Shown here piece after piece: positions 48,406-59,684 of a stretch of DNA of 64,000 nt. Every line of letters begins with the position of its first letter. The stretch's first letter is position 1. The DNA lies in contig CM053141.1 of assembly GCA_028571685.1 (NCBI GenBank), positions 78,477,833 to 78,541,832 on the forward strand. Reading direction: 5' to 3'. Under the pieces are notes generated by a model that was given only the letters and a program-made list of their open reading frames with translations, searched no databases and was not told the DNA's origin. The DNA comes from Heterohyrax brucei. Lineage: Eukaryota > Chordata > Mammalia > Hyracoidea > Procaviidae. The translations under genes and the position numbers were made by a program.

Positions 48406-48483
48406 TACTCTGTATCCAAGTAAGGACAGATTTTCTGAGCTGATGGGGAAAATTTTGGAAGGAATTTTTGCCTTCCTATAAAT

Positions 48484-48530
48484 AAACAAGCTGCTATGAG
48501 TTGTAACTAACTCAATGGCAACTTTTTTTT
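48484..48530 (+). mobile_element. AfroSINE 3' fragment
   Basis: Only the end remains: gctatgagttgtaactaact, then caatggcaac and a T-run. Confidence 0.65.
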
Positions 48531-48589
48531 GGTAATGTATTTTTTCACATCTGTTGGTAAGAAACCTATTGTTTTAACTCTCTAGCTGT

Positions 48590-48785
48590 GCAGTGGCTGA
48601 AGTGCTCAATTGCTAGTAGAAAGGTTGGCAGTTCAAACCCACCAGCTGCTCTATGGGAGAAAGATGTGGCAGTTTGCTTCCATAAAGATTTACAGCCTTG
48701 GAAACCTCATGGGGGCAGTTCTACCCTGCCCTATAGGGCCACTATGATTCAGAATTGACTGGATGGCATTTAGTTTGGTTTATGG
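48590..48785 (+). mobile_element. AfroSINE (plus), long type
   Basis: The copy has gctgtgcagtggctgaagtg and the long-form block gggagaaagatgtggcagtt, followed by cagccttggaaacctcatgg. It is a clear example of the longer subfamily. Confidence 0.9.
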
Positions 48786-48914
48786 GTTTAACTCCTTAGA
48801 AACTCTACTCCAGGAACCACAGAAAGATTACTGAATGCTCAAATTCACTAAGTGTCTGCTAGATGTTGATATTTTGTTACAGCATTTGAATTCAACTAGG
48901 GTATATGGGCGGTG

Positions 48915-49070
48915 AAGAACCCTGGTGGCACAGTGGTTAAGAGCTCAGCTGCTAACCGAAAAGTTGGCTGTTAAAATCCACTAGCCACTTCTTGGAAACC
49001 TTATGGGGCAGCACCCTGTCCTACAAGGCTGTTATGAGTCAACATTGACTTGATGGCAACAGATACGGAG
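48915..49070 (+). mobile_element. AfroSINE (plus), well kept
   Basis: Close to consensus at the front: gaaccctggtggcacagtgg, then ttaagagctcagctgctaac. It ends 59 bp short of the donor of ANKRD31 exon c. Confidence 0.93.
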
Positions 49071-49128
49071 ACAATGAAGGTTGTTAAAGGTTACTTATAA
49101 AAGGCAAAATTCATAGACTCCTACTTAC

Positions 49129-49758
49129 TTGCAGCACTGATACATCTTTGTCCTGCAGTTCAGCTGCCTTAGGATATTGTTCAAATAGTAGCGTAGAACA
49201 AAAAGACTCAAGATTCACCTCTGCTATTTGTGTACAGTCTTCATCAGTTTGAGACAAGTTGGGCTCCACTCTGATACATTCATTTCCAGCACTGGGACTG
49301 CTGCCTCCCTCCTTTATGTGACAAATGGATCCTACTATGACTTCTGTCAACATGTTCGGTGCCGCTCCCAACTCATCCGCTGTGTTTTCTTGTATATCTC
49401 CATGACACGCCCATGAGGCATTCAAGGAAGTTTGTGTGGAACTCAGAGAGTCATTCCACGCTCCAGGTTCTAAATCATTCTTTATTTGAAATAATCTTTC
49501 CTCCTGGGTGCTTCCTGGTGATGTTATTAACCTTTCTAAAGTGGATACAAAAGTTTCAACAGAGCTTTCTTCATCTTTCACTTCTTCAGAAGTCATGGTC
49601 AATGTGACTTTCTTTTCAGGCTCAGGAAACATATTTTGTGCTGCTATCTTCTCTGGCTCTATTAATGATTTCTCTTTCATGGCAACCGTATCAGACACTG
49701 TAATAGCAGTACCTGAAAGAAGGCTAATTTCAGGAGAGTCTCTATCTTCACTGAGAGC
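49129..49758 (-). CDS. ANKRD31: ANKRD31 large coding exon c (acidic, low-complexity)
   Basis: This exon has 630 nt, exactly 210 codons, phase 0 to 0. The acceptor is acacag before GCTCTCAGTGAAG and the donor is CAA followed by gtaagt. It opens with ALSEDRDSPEISLLSGTAIT and continues with VSDTVAMKEKSLIEPEK, DEESSVETFVSTLERL and STQEERLF. These blocks closely follow human ANKRD31. The sequence is rich in Glu, Asp, Ser and Thr, has no membrane segment or ankyrin repeat, and looks disordered. Differences from the human protein that I recall include small gaps in the middle, as expected for a fast-evolving meiotic protein. The AfroSINE group at 48.5-49.07 kb lies just downstream in the intron. Confidence 0.95.
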
Positions 49759-49964
49759 CTGTGTATTCCAAATAGAAATTCCATCATTTTAACATACACA
49801 CAAAAAAGTATTTTAAATAACAATTTTATAGTTTTATAATTTATCCTGTTGGTTTTTACTCTCCAAAAGTTTTATCAACTTTCCTCCTTTCCATAAATAA
49901 AAAGAATCCTCTTTATCACTTTCCTATACAAAATCATTTGAACATATGATTAAGTGTTCAATAA

Positions 49965-50130
49965 TGGGAAGCAGAGTGATTAAGAGGAATGGCTACTAAC
50001 CAAAAGGTCGGCAGTCTGCACCCACCAGGTGCTCCTTGGAAACCTCATGGGGCAGTTCTACTCTGGCCAGTGAAATCACTATGAGTCAACTCAACGGCAA
50101 CAGGTTTGGTTTTTCAGTTTTAAGGGTAAA
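49965..50130 (+). mobile_element. AfroSINE (plus)
   Basis: Copy with ccaaaaggtcggcagtctgc, tcatggggcagttctactct and ggcaacaggtttggtttttc. It lies about 200 bp upstream of the acceptor of exon c. Confidence 0.9.
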
Positions 50131-50504
50131 TTTGGCTGGACTACAGAGGGCAAATTATCTATTCAGCTAAGCTTATATTATCATGCTAAAGGAAGTCACA
50201 GAGATGGCATTGACAGTTAAATTAACAGATGATTTCAAAATTTCACTGTAGTTAACAGCTATAAAATTGTCCCTTTCTAAAAACTTCTAATGAGTTCTAT
50301 AAAACATTATTATTGGAATTAGAAATTCGGTAGTTTCACCTTCTTAATTCCCATTTTTTTGTGAATATGTAAATGGGAAGTAAAAAAGGCTGAAAGACAG
50401 GATGTCAGAAGGAAAAAGAAAAAGGAAGGCATATTTCTGTATAAATATTATAAGACTTGACCAATAATTTAACGGCTCTGGGTTGTGGTTGTTTTAAGCA
50501 AAAA

Positions 50505-51042
50505 AATATCACAACTTATTGACGGGACTCTGTCCCTGAGATTCACAGATGTCATTGAGGGAACTCTGTCCCTGAAACTCAGGAGGTCCTCTTATCCAAC
50601 GATCAGACCTCGCCATTAGCTGAAAACAAGTCTGGTATGACCCACCTGGTATAACAATAAAACCATAAATAATTTTGTGCCTGGCACCCCCATCCTCCTA
50701 ACGAAAGCACTTCTCTTACCAAACCTTGACCATAAACAAACCTTATCCCTTCCCACTTCTAATCAACATTTCTTCCTTGTGAGATGATAAATCCCCTTGC
50801 CAGAATTTTTTGCTACCCCTCTTCTCTTTTTTACATTCTTCCCTTATCAGACGATAAATCTCACCCCACACTACCAAATCAGAACTTTAAAACTATAACA
50901 AACTTGCCCTACTGGCCAAGGGGCAGGCTGAACCACATCTCGGTTCAAACCCCACTTTCTTTTTCCTCAAAGAAATTTCACTGGACTTTCAGACTGATGT
51001 GTCTCTGTCCCGGTTTTGTGCCGTTCTTTCCCCAACATTTCT
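50505..51042 (+). mobile_element. Possible solo LTR fossil (ERV class I-like)
   Basis: The stretch has an LTR look. Short repeated gactctgtccctgagattc-type units lie at the front (50,525 and 50,561). A C-rich body with aataaaaccataaataa follows, then a U5-like end with ttcactggactttcagactg and gccgttctttccccaaca ending in CA. The limits and target duplication are not certain. No internal region was seen. It is an old, single, degenerate LTR. Confidence 0.5.
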
Positions 51043-51387
51043 ATTTCTAAATGACTATTACTTTTCAAAGACATCATCTTAATAGGTGACACCTGATCTC
51101 ATAATGTTTCCAACACTCAAAATACTATTGGGACTCCCCTATTGAAACTGCTTTCAAATTAGTTTATAAGCCATTTGAGAAAGTAAGCCTCAATACTTTA
51201 AAGGCACTGGGCTTTTCATCAACACTAAAAACTATTAACATGCTTGATCTTAAATAACAGAACGGGTTCAATAGCTTTTAGCTGTTTGCAAAAACCAAAT
51301 CCACCTTCCACTAACACATCAGTCTGACAGAATAACCACACTGTAATCTGTAAGCCCTCTAAATTCTGATTTTGTTTTGAATAGCTT

Positions 51388-51895
51388 TATGGATTGAAAT
51401 GTTTCCCTCCAAAACGTGTCTCAACTTGGCTAGGTATGGACTCCAAATATTGTGTGGTTGTCCTCTATTTTGTGATCAGATGTAATCTTCCTATGTGTTA
51501 TAAATCCTAACCTCTGACCTGTTAATGAGGTAGGATTAGAGGCAGTTAATAAGGAAGAACTCAAACTACAGGATCGGGTTGTATATTGACTCAATCGCTA
51601 TTGAGATTTGAAAGACAGGACAAGCAGAGACAAGAGGGACCTCATGCCACCAAGAAAGATGGAGCAGTGGGGTACTGTGTCCTTTGGACCTGGGGCCCCT
51701 GCACTGAAAAGTTCCTAGACCAGGGAAAGATTGATGACAAAGATCTGCCTCCAGAGCTGACAGCAAAGAAAGCCTTCCCCTGGAGCTGGTGCTCTGAATT
51801 CAGACTTGTAGCTTCTTAAATGGTGAGAGAATCAGCTTCTGTTTGTTAAAGCCACCCACTTGTGCTGTTTGTTACAGCAGACAAATAGAGAAGTG
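51388..51895 (+). mobile_element. MaLR-like solo LTR fossil
   Basis: The third copy of the LTR type at 19,180 and 32,333. It has ttatggattgaaatgtttcc at the start, ttggcctatggactc-like wording at about 51,430, and ctgtttgttaaagccaccca near the end. No internal sequence adjoins it. It is old and degenerate. Confidence 0.7.
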
Positions 51896-52680
51896 AAATC
51901 CCTTTTATTCTCCTTACCCTCCTTATCCACATGCTACCATGTATCTTCTTCTTTATACAGCATACTGAGTTTACCATGAAGTGTTTATTTCTTAGTAATG
52001 CCAAGCCAAGTAATGCAAACTATAATTTGTTTAGAAAGATAAAGGTAATTAGGAAGGAATTCAAGTACTAGATCCTATCAGTTCTTTAAGTAACAGCTCA
52101 AGGCCTTCTTCCTATTTAAAGTTCTTAGTCTACTAAATTCAAGGCCTTAAGTGTAACAAAATATATATTGTCGGGTCTGCTCTAAAGGAACTTAATTTCT
52201 AACTGAAGATTCATGACAGAAACATGCCAGCCAGTCAAAACATACAAGAGATAAAATGAAGTATAAATAACATCACCAAGTACTATATGACATCAAATGA
52301 ACAGCATAAATCAGGGTACTATATCAAACAGTGGAAGCAGTGTTTTGCAAGAAAAGTTTTTCTGGGGTAGGGGAGGGGTCAGTTTGCATGATGAAGTGGA
52401 TTTCTTAGCACAAGACTTTTCAAACCATGTGTGCTATAAATCTTTAAGTGAAAGCTTTAGGGTACAGCATCCTCTCCACTTTTTTGTCCAAAAAATTATT
52501 TTTCTCTGAATATCAAGTGATTGGGAAATACTAATATAGTCAGTGAATAATGAATGCTAAAGAGGGAGCAATTACTTTAGTCAAGATCACTAGGACCATC
52601 TGAAACAGATCCACAGAAGAGAAAAGACTTGAGCCAGAAATGAAAATGTATAAGGGAGTGAAATACAAGAGGAAACAAAT
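51896..52680. other. Intron sequence without recognised feature
   Basis: No exon or named repeat could be recognised in this AT-rich part. Confidence 0.35.
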
Positions 52681-53228
52681 GAGGACTGCCAACTAAGTTC
52701 AGGAACTCACTGTGGAAAAAGTGCTACACAATTCGTTGTTGAATATCACCATAGTCACCTTTGAAGTACTCCTCTTGGGAAGCTATGCACCAATGCCAGC
52801 ACCTAGTCCACCCTTCAGAGCAATTTTTGAACACTTTTTCTGCAATGGTCACCAGAGCTGTCATCATACTATCCTTGACGTCTTCAATGTCATCAAAACA
52901 TCTTCCTTTCAACATTTCCTTTATCTTCAAGTAAAGAAAAAAGTCATTGGGCACCAGATCAGGTGAGCAGGGAGGGTGTTCCAATACAGTTTTTTGTTTA
53001 CTGGATAAAAACTCGTTCACAGAAAGTTCAAGAACTTGCCACCACGCACTGTACCACCATGGGCAATGGCCATTCTAGAAACAGAGTTCCAAAACTGCTT
53101 TGAAGGGTGGACTAGGCACTGGCAACAGTGCATAGCTTCCCAAGAGGAGTATTGACCTTACTGATATTCAGCAATGAGGTAGGTATGTAGCACTTGAACA
53201 ATTAAGTTCACAAACTTGTCAGACCTTA
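52681..53228 (-). mobile_element. Fold-back mariner, copy 2
   Basis: The minus strand of 52,724-53,020 encodes mariner transposase: LSSKQKTVLEHPPCSPDLVP, then NDFFLYLKIKEMLKGRCFDD and a C-terminal CIASQEEYFKGDYGD. The catalytic PDL Asp is kept. Upstream catalytic parts are absent. Instead the far arm (53,027-53,228) is an inverted copy of the near arm, including the C-terminal coding sequence (aagaggagtattgacc mirrors gaagtactcctcttgg). The ends ggactgccaactaagttc and gtctgacaagtttgtg (inverted) form the terminal repeats. The copy is non-autonomous. Confidence 0.8.
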
Positions 53229-53410
53229 CATATGTATTAAACATCTATTAGGTGCCAGACACTATGAAACACCACTGCACTCTGTCCTCACAATAACCCT
53301 AGGAAACTGATAGTGCTATTGGTTTCTTTTAAATGCAAATGAGAGTTGGCATTAAAATGCAGGCCTATGTGGTTCCAAATTTTATGCTGTCTCCATGGCT
53401 TCTGGCTCTT
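53229..53410 (+). mobile_element. MIR-like SINE fragment
   Basis: The order of motifs fits MIR: tattaggtgccagacactat, cctcacaataaccctaggaa, then ggcattaaaatgcaggccta. This is a mammal-wide ancient SINE. Confidence 0.7.
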
Positions 53411-53624
53411 GACTTTAGCAAATGCATAGCAACAGGAATGTGTAATGCACAGCTGAGATGAATACAGGTATGGTTGAGCTGGCCTGGGGAGGTCTTTGAT
53501 TACTTGTTTTCCCTAAAAAGAGTGTGAGTCTATTGTTGGCAGAGTCATTGTAGTCCTCTGATTTCCCACAGCTCAAAGCAGAGAGCAAACAGAGAAATTA
53601 CTTGATATTTGGCCATGGATTAAC

Positions 53625-53795
53625 AACTAAAAAAAAAAAAACCTGTTGCTGTTGAATCAGTTCCAACTCATAGTGACTCTAGGACAGAGCATAACTGCTC
53701 CATAGGGTTTCCAAAGAATGCCTGGTGGATTTGAACTGCTGATGTTTTGGTTTGCAGCTGTAGCTCTTAACCTCTACACCACTAGGGTCTTCAGA
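53625..53795 (-). mobile_element. AfroSINE (minus)
   Basis: An inverted copy with an A-run, then cctgttgctgttgaatcagt, ending in ctacaccactagggtcttc. Confidence 0.9.
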
Positions 53796-54181
53796 TTAAT
53801 AGCTGGAAGACGGGAAAGCAGAATTTAGGAGGAAATAATAAAGAAACTAAGATCAACAAACCAACACAAGGCATTTTTTGCTATATCATCTCAGCAACTA
53901 GTTTGATAACAAGTTTTATGTTCCTCCTGTAGATAAAGAATAAAATGTTTACATTGTTGGGTAAGAAACACAGATTAAAAAAACAACTATTTCATTATCA
54001 ATAAAGAGGAATAAATACTGGAAGGGGTTGTTAAACAATAGATTTCTAACTATTTGAAATGAGTTTTTTGTACTCCTGCCTAGGAGAAGAGCTTAAGCAG
54101 ACTTGGTATTTTAATCAACAACATTAAAAACAATCCAAACCCATAATTTCTGTGTAGCTAATCTCTATTATACACACCAAC
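53796..54181. other. Intron downstream of microexon b
   Basis: AT-rich, with no repeat seen. If the weak donor of exon b is regulated, enhancer elements would be expected here, but no motif is obvious. Confidence 0.3.
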
Positions 54182-54225
54182 CTCTTTTGTGCTTGGCAAA
54201 ACTTCAGTATTTTCAGCCTTGGGCC
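54182..54225 (-). CDS. ANKRD31: ANKRD31 coding microexon b
   Basis: This 44-nt exon begins with two bases that complete the glycine codon of exon a and ends on a codon boundary (phase 1 to 0). It encodes GPKAENTEVLPSTKE, counting the joined glycine, which parallels the human GPEAESPEVLP region. The acceptor is ttattttctag. The donor is GAG followed by gttggt, which has a T at +3 and is weak. Because 44 is not a multiple of three, skipping this exon would shift the frame. It is too short to be found as an open frame and was recognised from phase and similarity. Confidence 0.85.
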
Positions 54226-54514
54226 CTAGAAAATAACAATGTATGTTTTCACTACAGAACTAAAACACACTCTGTCAGTAGTTCTTGATCAAAACTCTTT
54301 GGATGACTTTCCAAATCATTCACGAGGCACAGGAAATAGTCTATAAATATTGTATCAATTTACTAGCAGAAAAATAAATTCTTTCACTTGAAAAATATTT
54401 TATATAATAGGTCAGGTAAAACTGCAGTATTTAGTTAAGGTAAAAACCAACCTAACTATCTTGGCTGAGTTAGTCTTCTAGTATCTGCTTTCCCAGTGAT
54501 ACTCTCTTCTCTGT

Positions 54515-54800
54515 TATGGGCTGTTGTTAACTTAGCTGGCCCCAATGTCATGGCAACCCCACACACAACAGAACAAAATCCTGCCTCATCCTGCATCATC
54601 CCCACAATCAGCCCATATCAGAGCATTGTGATCCATAGGGTTTTCACTGACTGGTTTCTGGAAGGCAATCACTGCTTCTTAGTCCCATGAAGCCTGGAAG
54701 GTCAGCTGAAACCTGTTCAGCATCATAGTAACATGCATTCCACCTCTGAGAGATGAGTGGCAGCTGTACATGAGGTACAGCGCTTGGAACAGAATCCACG
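54515..54800 (-). mobile_element. RTE/AfroSINE-related fragment
   Basis: The first part has gttgttaacttagctggccc and ccacacacaacagaacaaaa, as in RTE 3' ends. The second has gaagcctggaaggtcagctg, then aaacctgttcagcatcatag, like RTE 5' ends near 18,930. It is a composite of both ends, so it may be a short internally deleted RTE derivative. Confidence 0.6.
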
Positions 54801-56374
54801 TCTCCTTAAACGAAGGCAAGGGCTGAGGTACTAACGTTTAAATGACATCATGCTGTGAAAAAAGAACAGCCCATGTAGGGGTGAAAAAGGAATCAGGAGT
54901 TCATCTTGAGGAGGCTAGAGGAGTGGTGCCTCACCTCTGTGACTTCACCCACACAAACCCACTGCTTACCCTGCCCCCTGTGAGGTGAGTTAGCTAACAG
55001 CAATTCACACCAAGCTCAGCTGGGCATTAGGAAAAAGATTTTCTCCTACTCCTCTTGCCTCCTAAATTTACTATCAAGATACAGGTACTCTGACATACTA
55101 GGGAAGGAATTCAGGGCTCACTGGCATTTCAATCAAATTTTGAGTCATTCATTCGGTTTCTTTTAACTAGGTATTCATGTATACATCTAGAATAAAAGCA
55201 GGTAATTATCTGCTGAATCTCAGAATGTGTCCTCACAAGCAAGACAGGTTTTCCAGGGGAGTAACCTGTCTTCAAATCCTGCAAAGCCTGTCCTTTTCCC
55301 TTCCTTCATCTCCACCATTTGATGATGAAAAACTATGAAAATCAGATACGAGAGTTAAAACCATGGCATTCTACTACTTCACAGAATAATGAGCAAAAAG
55401 TCACAAGAACAAATCATTTCTTATCCTACCTTTAGAATCTAAGCACGGACACTCAATTACATTATCTGTACCTTAAGTTACTCAAAAGTTTCTATCTTTA
55501 GTAGCTTCAAATTTAATACCAATGAAAAAATATTTTGAAACAACAGTATATCTTTAATCATCTTTATACGGTGTTTTGTTTTGTTTTTTAAGCAGTCCTC
55601 AGGGAGAGGTGAATCATAAATTTAAAACCAGAGAAAAAGATTTCACCCACCTTCTCCTCTGAATTATAAAGAAAAAACTGCCCAAAAGCTTCATCTCCCA
55701 TGTTGTCTTTAACAACTTCATAATCAAAGTGATTATTCTTTTATGACAGTAGTTGCTATTTTAAACATGACAAATCACATAAAATAATTTATAGTAATTT
55801 GATTCTCCTTTAACTACAAAATCAGCCTTTACAAATACAAAATAATTTTTCTTGGATTCTTATGCATCCTTTATTAAATTATAAAAAGATTTTGCACATT
55901 TTCTACTTATCACTTGAGAGAAAAAAAAAAACAGTGCAATGAGATTTTTTGTATACATGAGAAATAATTCTAAAACATCAAATACAAAGAAAATCCTCAG
56001 AAGAGTTAGATTTTAATTTCAAAACAAAACTACATGAAAGCCAATGGTATTACTAAAGGTAGTTTATTTTGATCATTCTGCTGTTTGGTTAGGATTACTC
56101 TCTGAACTGGGAGGAAGCAGAAATGACTGTCGTGCAAAAGAGTAAGTTATAAAAGTTACCACTTAATAGCTTACTTATATATGATTCAAACTATAGTCCA
56201 GGATGATAATGAGTTTCCTGTTTTGAACACTCTGAAAAGAGTAAAGGCATGAGGGAGCTGTGACGAACTGCCATACGGAAAAGGATCTACCAGTCTCTAG
56301 TCACAGCAGCTTTAGGGTGGCAATAAGTATCAGTAAAATGACAATACTGATCCATGTGCCACTTTTAACTACAA
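54801..56374. other. Long intron stretch, unique-looking
   Basis: No exon, repeat or RNA gene was recognised. Confidence 0.35.
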
Positions 56375-56523
56375 TACACTGCTGTTGATTTTGACTTACA
56401 GCAATCCTACAGGACAGATGAGAAATGCCTCACAGAGTTTCCACGGAACACTGGCAGATTTGAACTGTTGACCTTTTCATTAGGAAATACAGAACTTAAC
56501 CGCTATGCTGCCAGGATCTCCAG
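56375..56523 (-). mobile_element. AfroSINE (minus), diverged
   Basis: Copy with actgctgttgattttgactt, ctcacagagtttccacggaa and the end gctatgctgccaggatctcc. Confidence 0.85.
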
Positions 56524-58151
56524 CACATTTAAAGGAACAGCCAGTAAGAGACTTGTGGACTCAAAAGTTCAGTGAGGTTGGTGACCACAGTATACAAAAA
56601 CCAACAGCATCCCAAGACATCAAGGACTCTCAGAAGGCCAAATGGTGCAGGAGTTTGGAGCTACAGGAAATGTAGGGCACAATGGAGCCATCTTTTCCAA
56701 CAAAACAAGACTGGGTACAAGAAAAAATGGAAATGGATCTATCTCAAACTATTGCTGACACTTGTTATCCAACTCAAAACTCAAGGGAGAAAAAAGTGTG
56801 ACCAAATTTTTAATGACATCCATACAAAAAAAAGGACTTCACCTTCTAAAATGCTACCTTTACAGCTGTATAAATGTAACTGTTTCTATCTGTATCTTGT
56901 AAAAGGGGCTAAACAGACTGCTACCAAATTTTAAGAGTATATTTGACATAATCTGAGTTAAAGTATTAAGCTATTTGATATTGATTCAATTTCTTAAAAA
57001 TCACAACAGTTTGTGTACTTGGGGAGGGGCACCAATTACTCTGTAATTAACATTTGTTTAATGGTGAATTTATTAAACTTCTATAACTAACACTTGAGAA
57101 CTTCTGTTTCTGTAACATTAAACAGATTGTCAACTTCAATGCCATTAAGCAATTTAAATTACAAATTTAACATGATTTGTTTATTTACCATTTTAAACAT
57201 CTAAAGAAAAAAACCATAAAACAAATACAGTGGTTATAAAACTTACTACTGCTCTTAATTCTAAAATAATGATTAAAGTTATTCATTGTTTCTTTTACTT
57301 GTTCCTTTATCATCTTAGGTTTAAAGTAATATTTATTTTGTTACCCTCCCAGGGTCACAAAAATTTTATCACACCCAAAAGGAAGTAAATGCCTGGATGA
57401 ACCCAGGTGACATGATCAACTAGGTGACTTTTTGTTGGTGTATGGGACTTTCTGTTTATTGCTTCTCCCAAGATGATTCAAACCTGAGCAGACAATTACT
57501 ATCTGGCTTCATTCACTGTATCACTAAAACACTTAAACTTCATAAAAGTTATTTTTTATAACCTAATGTTTTGCCCCAGAGTGTTGTCTGTAATTTTTAT
57601 CTTGGCCAGTCATAAGCTTTACTTACTCTCCTGTTACTATCACACACTGACCTATTCTGCCAGCATTACTGTTTTAGTTCCTTGGTATGGTTAGCATGGT
57701 CATTTTAAGGTTTTACTTTCTAAGACATAAAGGACTTATCCTGTGCAGAAAAGTCTCCTTAATAGGATATCTGGTTAATTTATCACATTGGGACATGGTG
57801 AGGCTGAACTTCCTACATGGCTTCATATGTGACTGCCAGTATTGGATGTTCGTTCCTCCTTTCCTTGATACAATTCTTACTGACACCTTCTATCAGAGCC
57901 AAAACTAAGAGAGAAAAAGGTATCTCCAAAGTGTGATATTCCATGACATCTGTAACTCAAGCATTTACACAGTAAAAAGTGCAAATATACCAAACTTTTT
58001 AAACATACAAGTATTTAATAGGGAAAACAAAATGCACATGTATAAACAGGTCCCTATGACTTAAAATCTTAAAAATTTTACAACACCCTACTATAGGTTC
58101 TTTCTTCCTATTAATTAAGATCACTTTTCGTATACTGCTAACTTTTATTTA
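56524..58151. other. Intron stretch with an unassigned 120-codon frame
   Basis: An open frame at 56,572-56,934 on the plus strand gives a Lys-rich product with no domain I recognise. The sequence after it is AT-rich like a 3' UTR, so a processed pseudogene is possible, but I cannot name a parent gene. The rest shows no feature. Confidence 0.3.
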
Positions 58152-58362
58152 GGAGCCCTGCTGGTACACAGTGGTTAAGCACTTAGCTGCTAACTCAAAA
58201 GCTAAAGTCAGCAGTTTGAACCTACAAGCTGTTCTGCAGGAAAAAGATGTAGCAGTCTGCTTCTGTAAAGCAGACTGTATAGCCTTGTAATCCCTACAGG
58301 GTAGTTCAACTCTGTCCTATACAGTCTCTATGAGACAGAATGGACTCAACAGCAATGGGTAC
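58152..58362 (+). mobile_element. AfroSINE (plus), long type
   Basis: Copy with ggagccctgctggtacacag, the long-form block ctgcaggaaaaagatgtagc, and ggactcaacagcaatgggta. Confidence 0.9.
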
Positions 58363-58589
58363 TTTATGTGTTTATCATAACTATGAACTCTTAGTCTTCA
58401 TAAACTTATTTCCATAAAGTAAAATACTTGGACTTTTCTCCTGCTTACATTGTCACAGCTTGGCTAAGCTCCCAGATATTCATGAAAGTATCCTGGCTCT
58501 ACAGCAATGACAGGCTGTTTCACACCCATCCTGATTATCTTCATGATCCAAGACAGCTACCTTTTAAGGATTCTTGGTTTATATTAGTA

Positions 58590-58830
58590 TTCATACCTCT
58601 GGCACACAGTAAACTCAATAAATATTTGCTACAAAATCAACAAATACCTGTCTGTAGGTGAGATGAGAAAACAGAAGGGGACAGGAGATGGTTAAATGGA
58701 CATGAGAAATATGAGGTGGTGGAGAGGAGTGTGCTGTCGCAGTGTGGGGAGACTAGCTAGGGTCACACGGCAAAGTATGTAAGTTTTTGCATGTGACACT
58801 GACTGGAATTATCACTTAAAACATAATGAA
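58590..58830 (+). mobile_element. L2-like end and old L1 3' end
   Basis: The words ctctggcacacagtaaactc and aataaatatttgct look like an L2 3' end. From about 58,650, gagaggagtgtgctgtcgca and gtaagtttttgcatgtg resemble the last part of the L1 3' UTR seen at 28,700 and 46,190, but more diverged. Confidence 0.45.
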
Positions 58831-59060
58831 AGAAATAATTTTTGAAAAAGAACGAACAAGATATATTAGAGTCCAAACTCTAGGCATTAGGAGTAAATGC
58901 CAAGACTTCGTGGTGGGCAACTTTCAGTAGAACCAGAATAGAAGAAGATAGTTTTTTAAATTTAGCTTTTCAGCCTCAAATACCATGTCATTGTGCTCTT
59001 TTCTGATAATGCAAGATTTCTTTGACCACTAAGAATTTTTACTACACTGTTTGTGCAACA

Positions 59061-59218
59061 GGGAGCCCTGATGATACAGTGGTTGAGTTGAGTTACTTAC
59101 CAAAAGGTCAGCAGTTCAAATCCACCAGCTGCTTATTGTAAGCACTATGGGACAGTTCTACTCTGTATTATAGGGTGGTATGAGTTGGAATTGACTCAGT
59201 GGCAACAGGTTTTAGTCA
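59061..59218 (+). mobile_element. AfroSINE (plus)
   Basis: Copy with gggagccctgatgatacagt, aaaaggtcagcagttcaaat and ttggaattgactcagtggca. Confidence 0.9.
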
Positions 59219-59684
59219 CACAGCACACATGAAATTCACCCTGGAGGAGTCATGGGAGGACACCTCAGAGGAAAAATAATCATTCTCTAAGACAGCTAAA
59301 ACCAAGGGACAATTAGCCTATGTTACTGCCAGTCAAGAAAGACATGCCATACATATTAACAATGTTATAAACAGAGAACATAAACATTGTTTTCAAATTT
59401 GAATTACAAATTACAAATCAAAAGGGTAGACATTTGAAATAGCACGTACTGACTACAACTTAGCTGATATTCAAATGGGTAACTCCATGCAACATGATCC
59501 CACCAAAGACAGCTAGTTCCAACACTGATTTCATATTTGAAGACAGTTAATGACCTCCTCCCCACCCTACCCCAAGCAATGCATGGTACACTAGACTAGT
59601 TGTAAATAAATCTACATATAAAGAAGCTTCTCTTTCCAGTGAAGACAACATTTCTTTATTATGATGCTACCTATGAAAACATAC
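59219..59684. other. Intron downstream of exon a
   Basis: Nothing recognisable was seen apart from the donor of exon a at its right edge. Confidence 0.35.

Noticed and set aside
48915-48985. Functional tRNA gene
   Set aside because: The tRNA-like A and B box region is the head of an AfroSINE and has no cloverleaf with anticodon stem that I can build.
49508-49792. Plus-strand frames opposite ANKRD31 exon c
   Set aside because: They are shadows of the minus-strand exon.
56572-56934. 120-residue plus-strand frame
   Set aside because: No known domain, no splice or similarity support; a processed pseudogene is possible but unproven.
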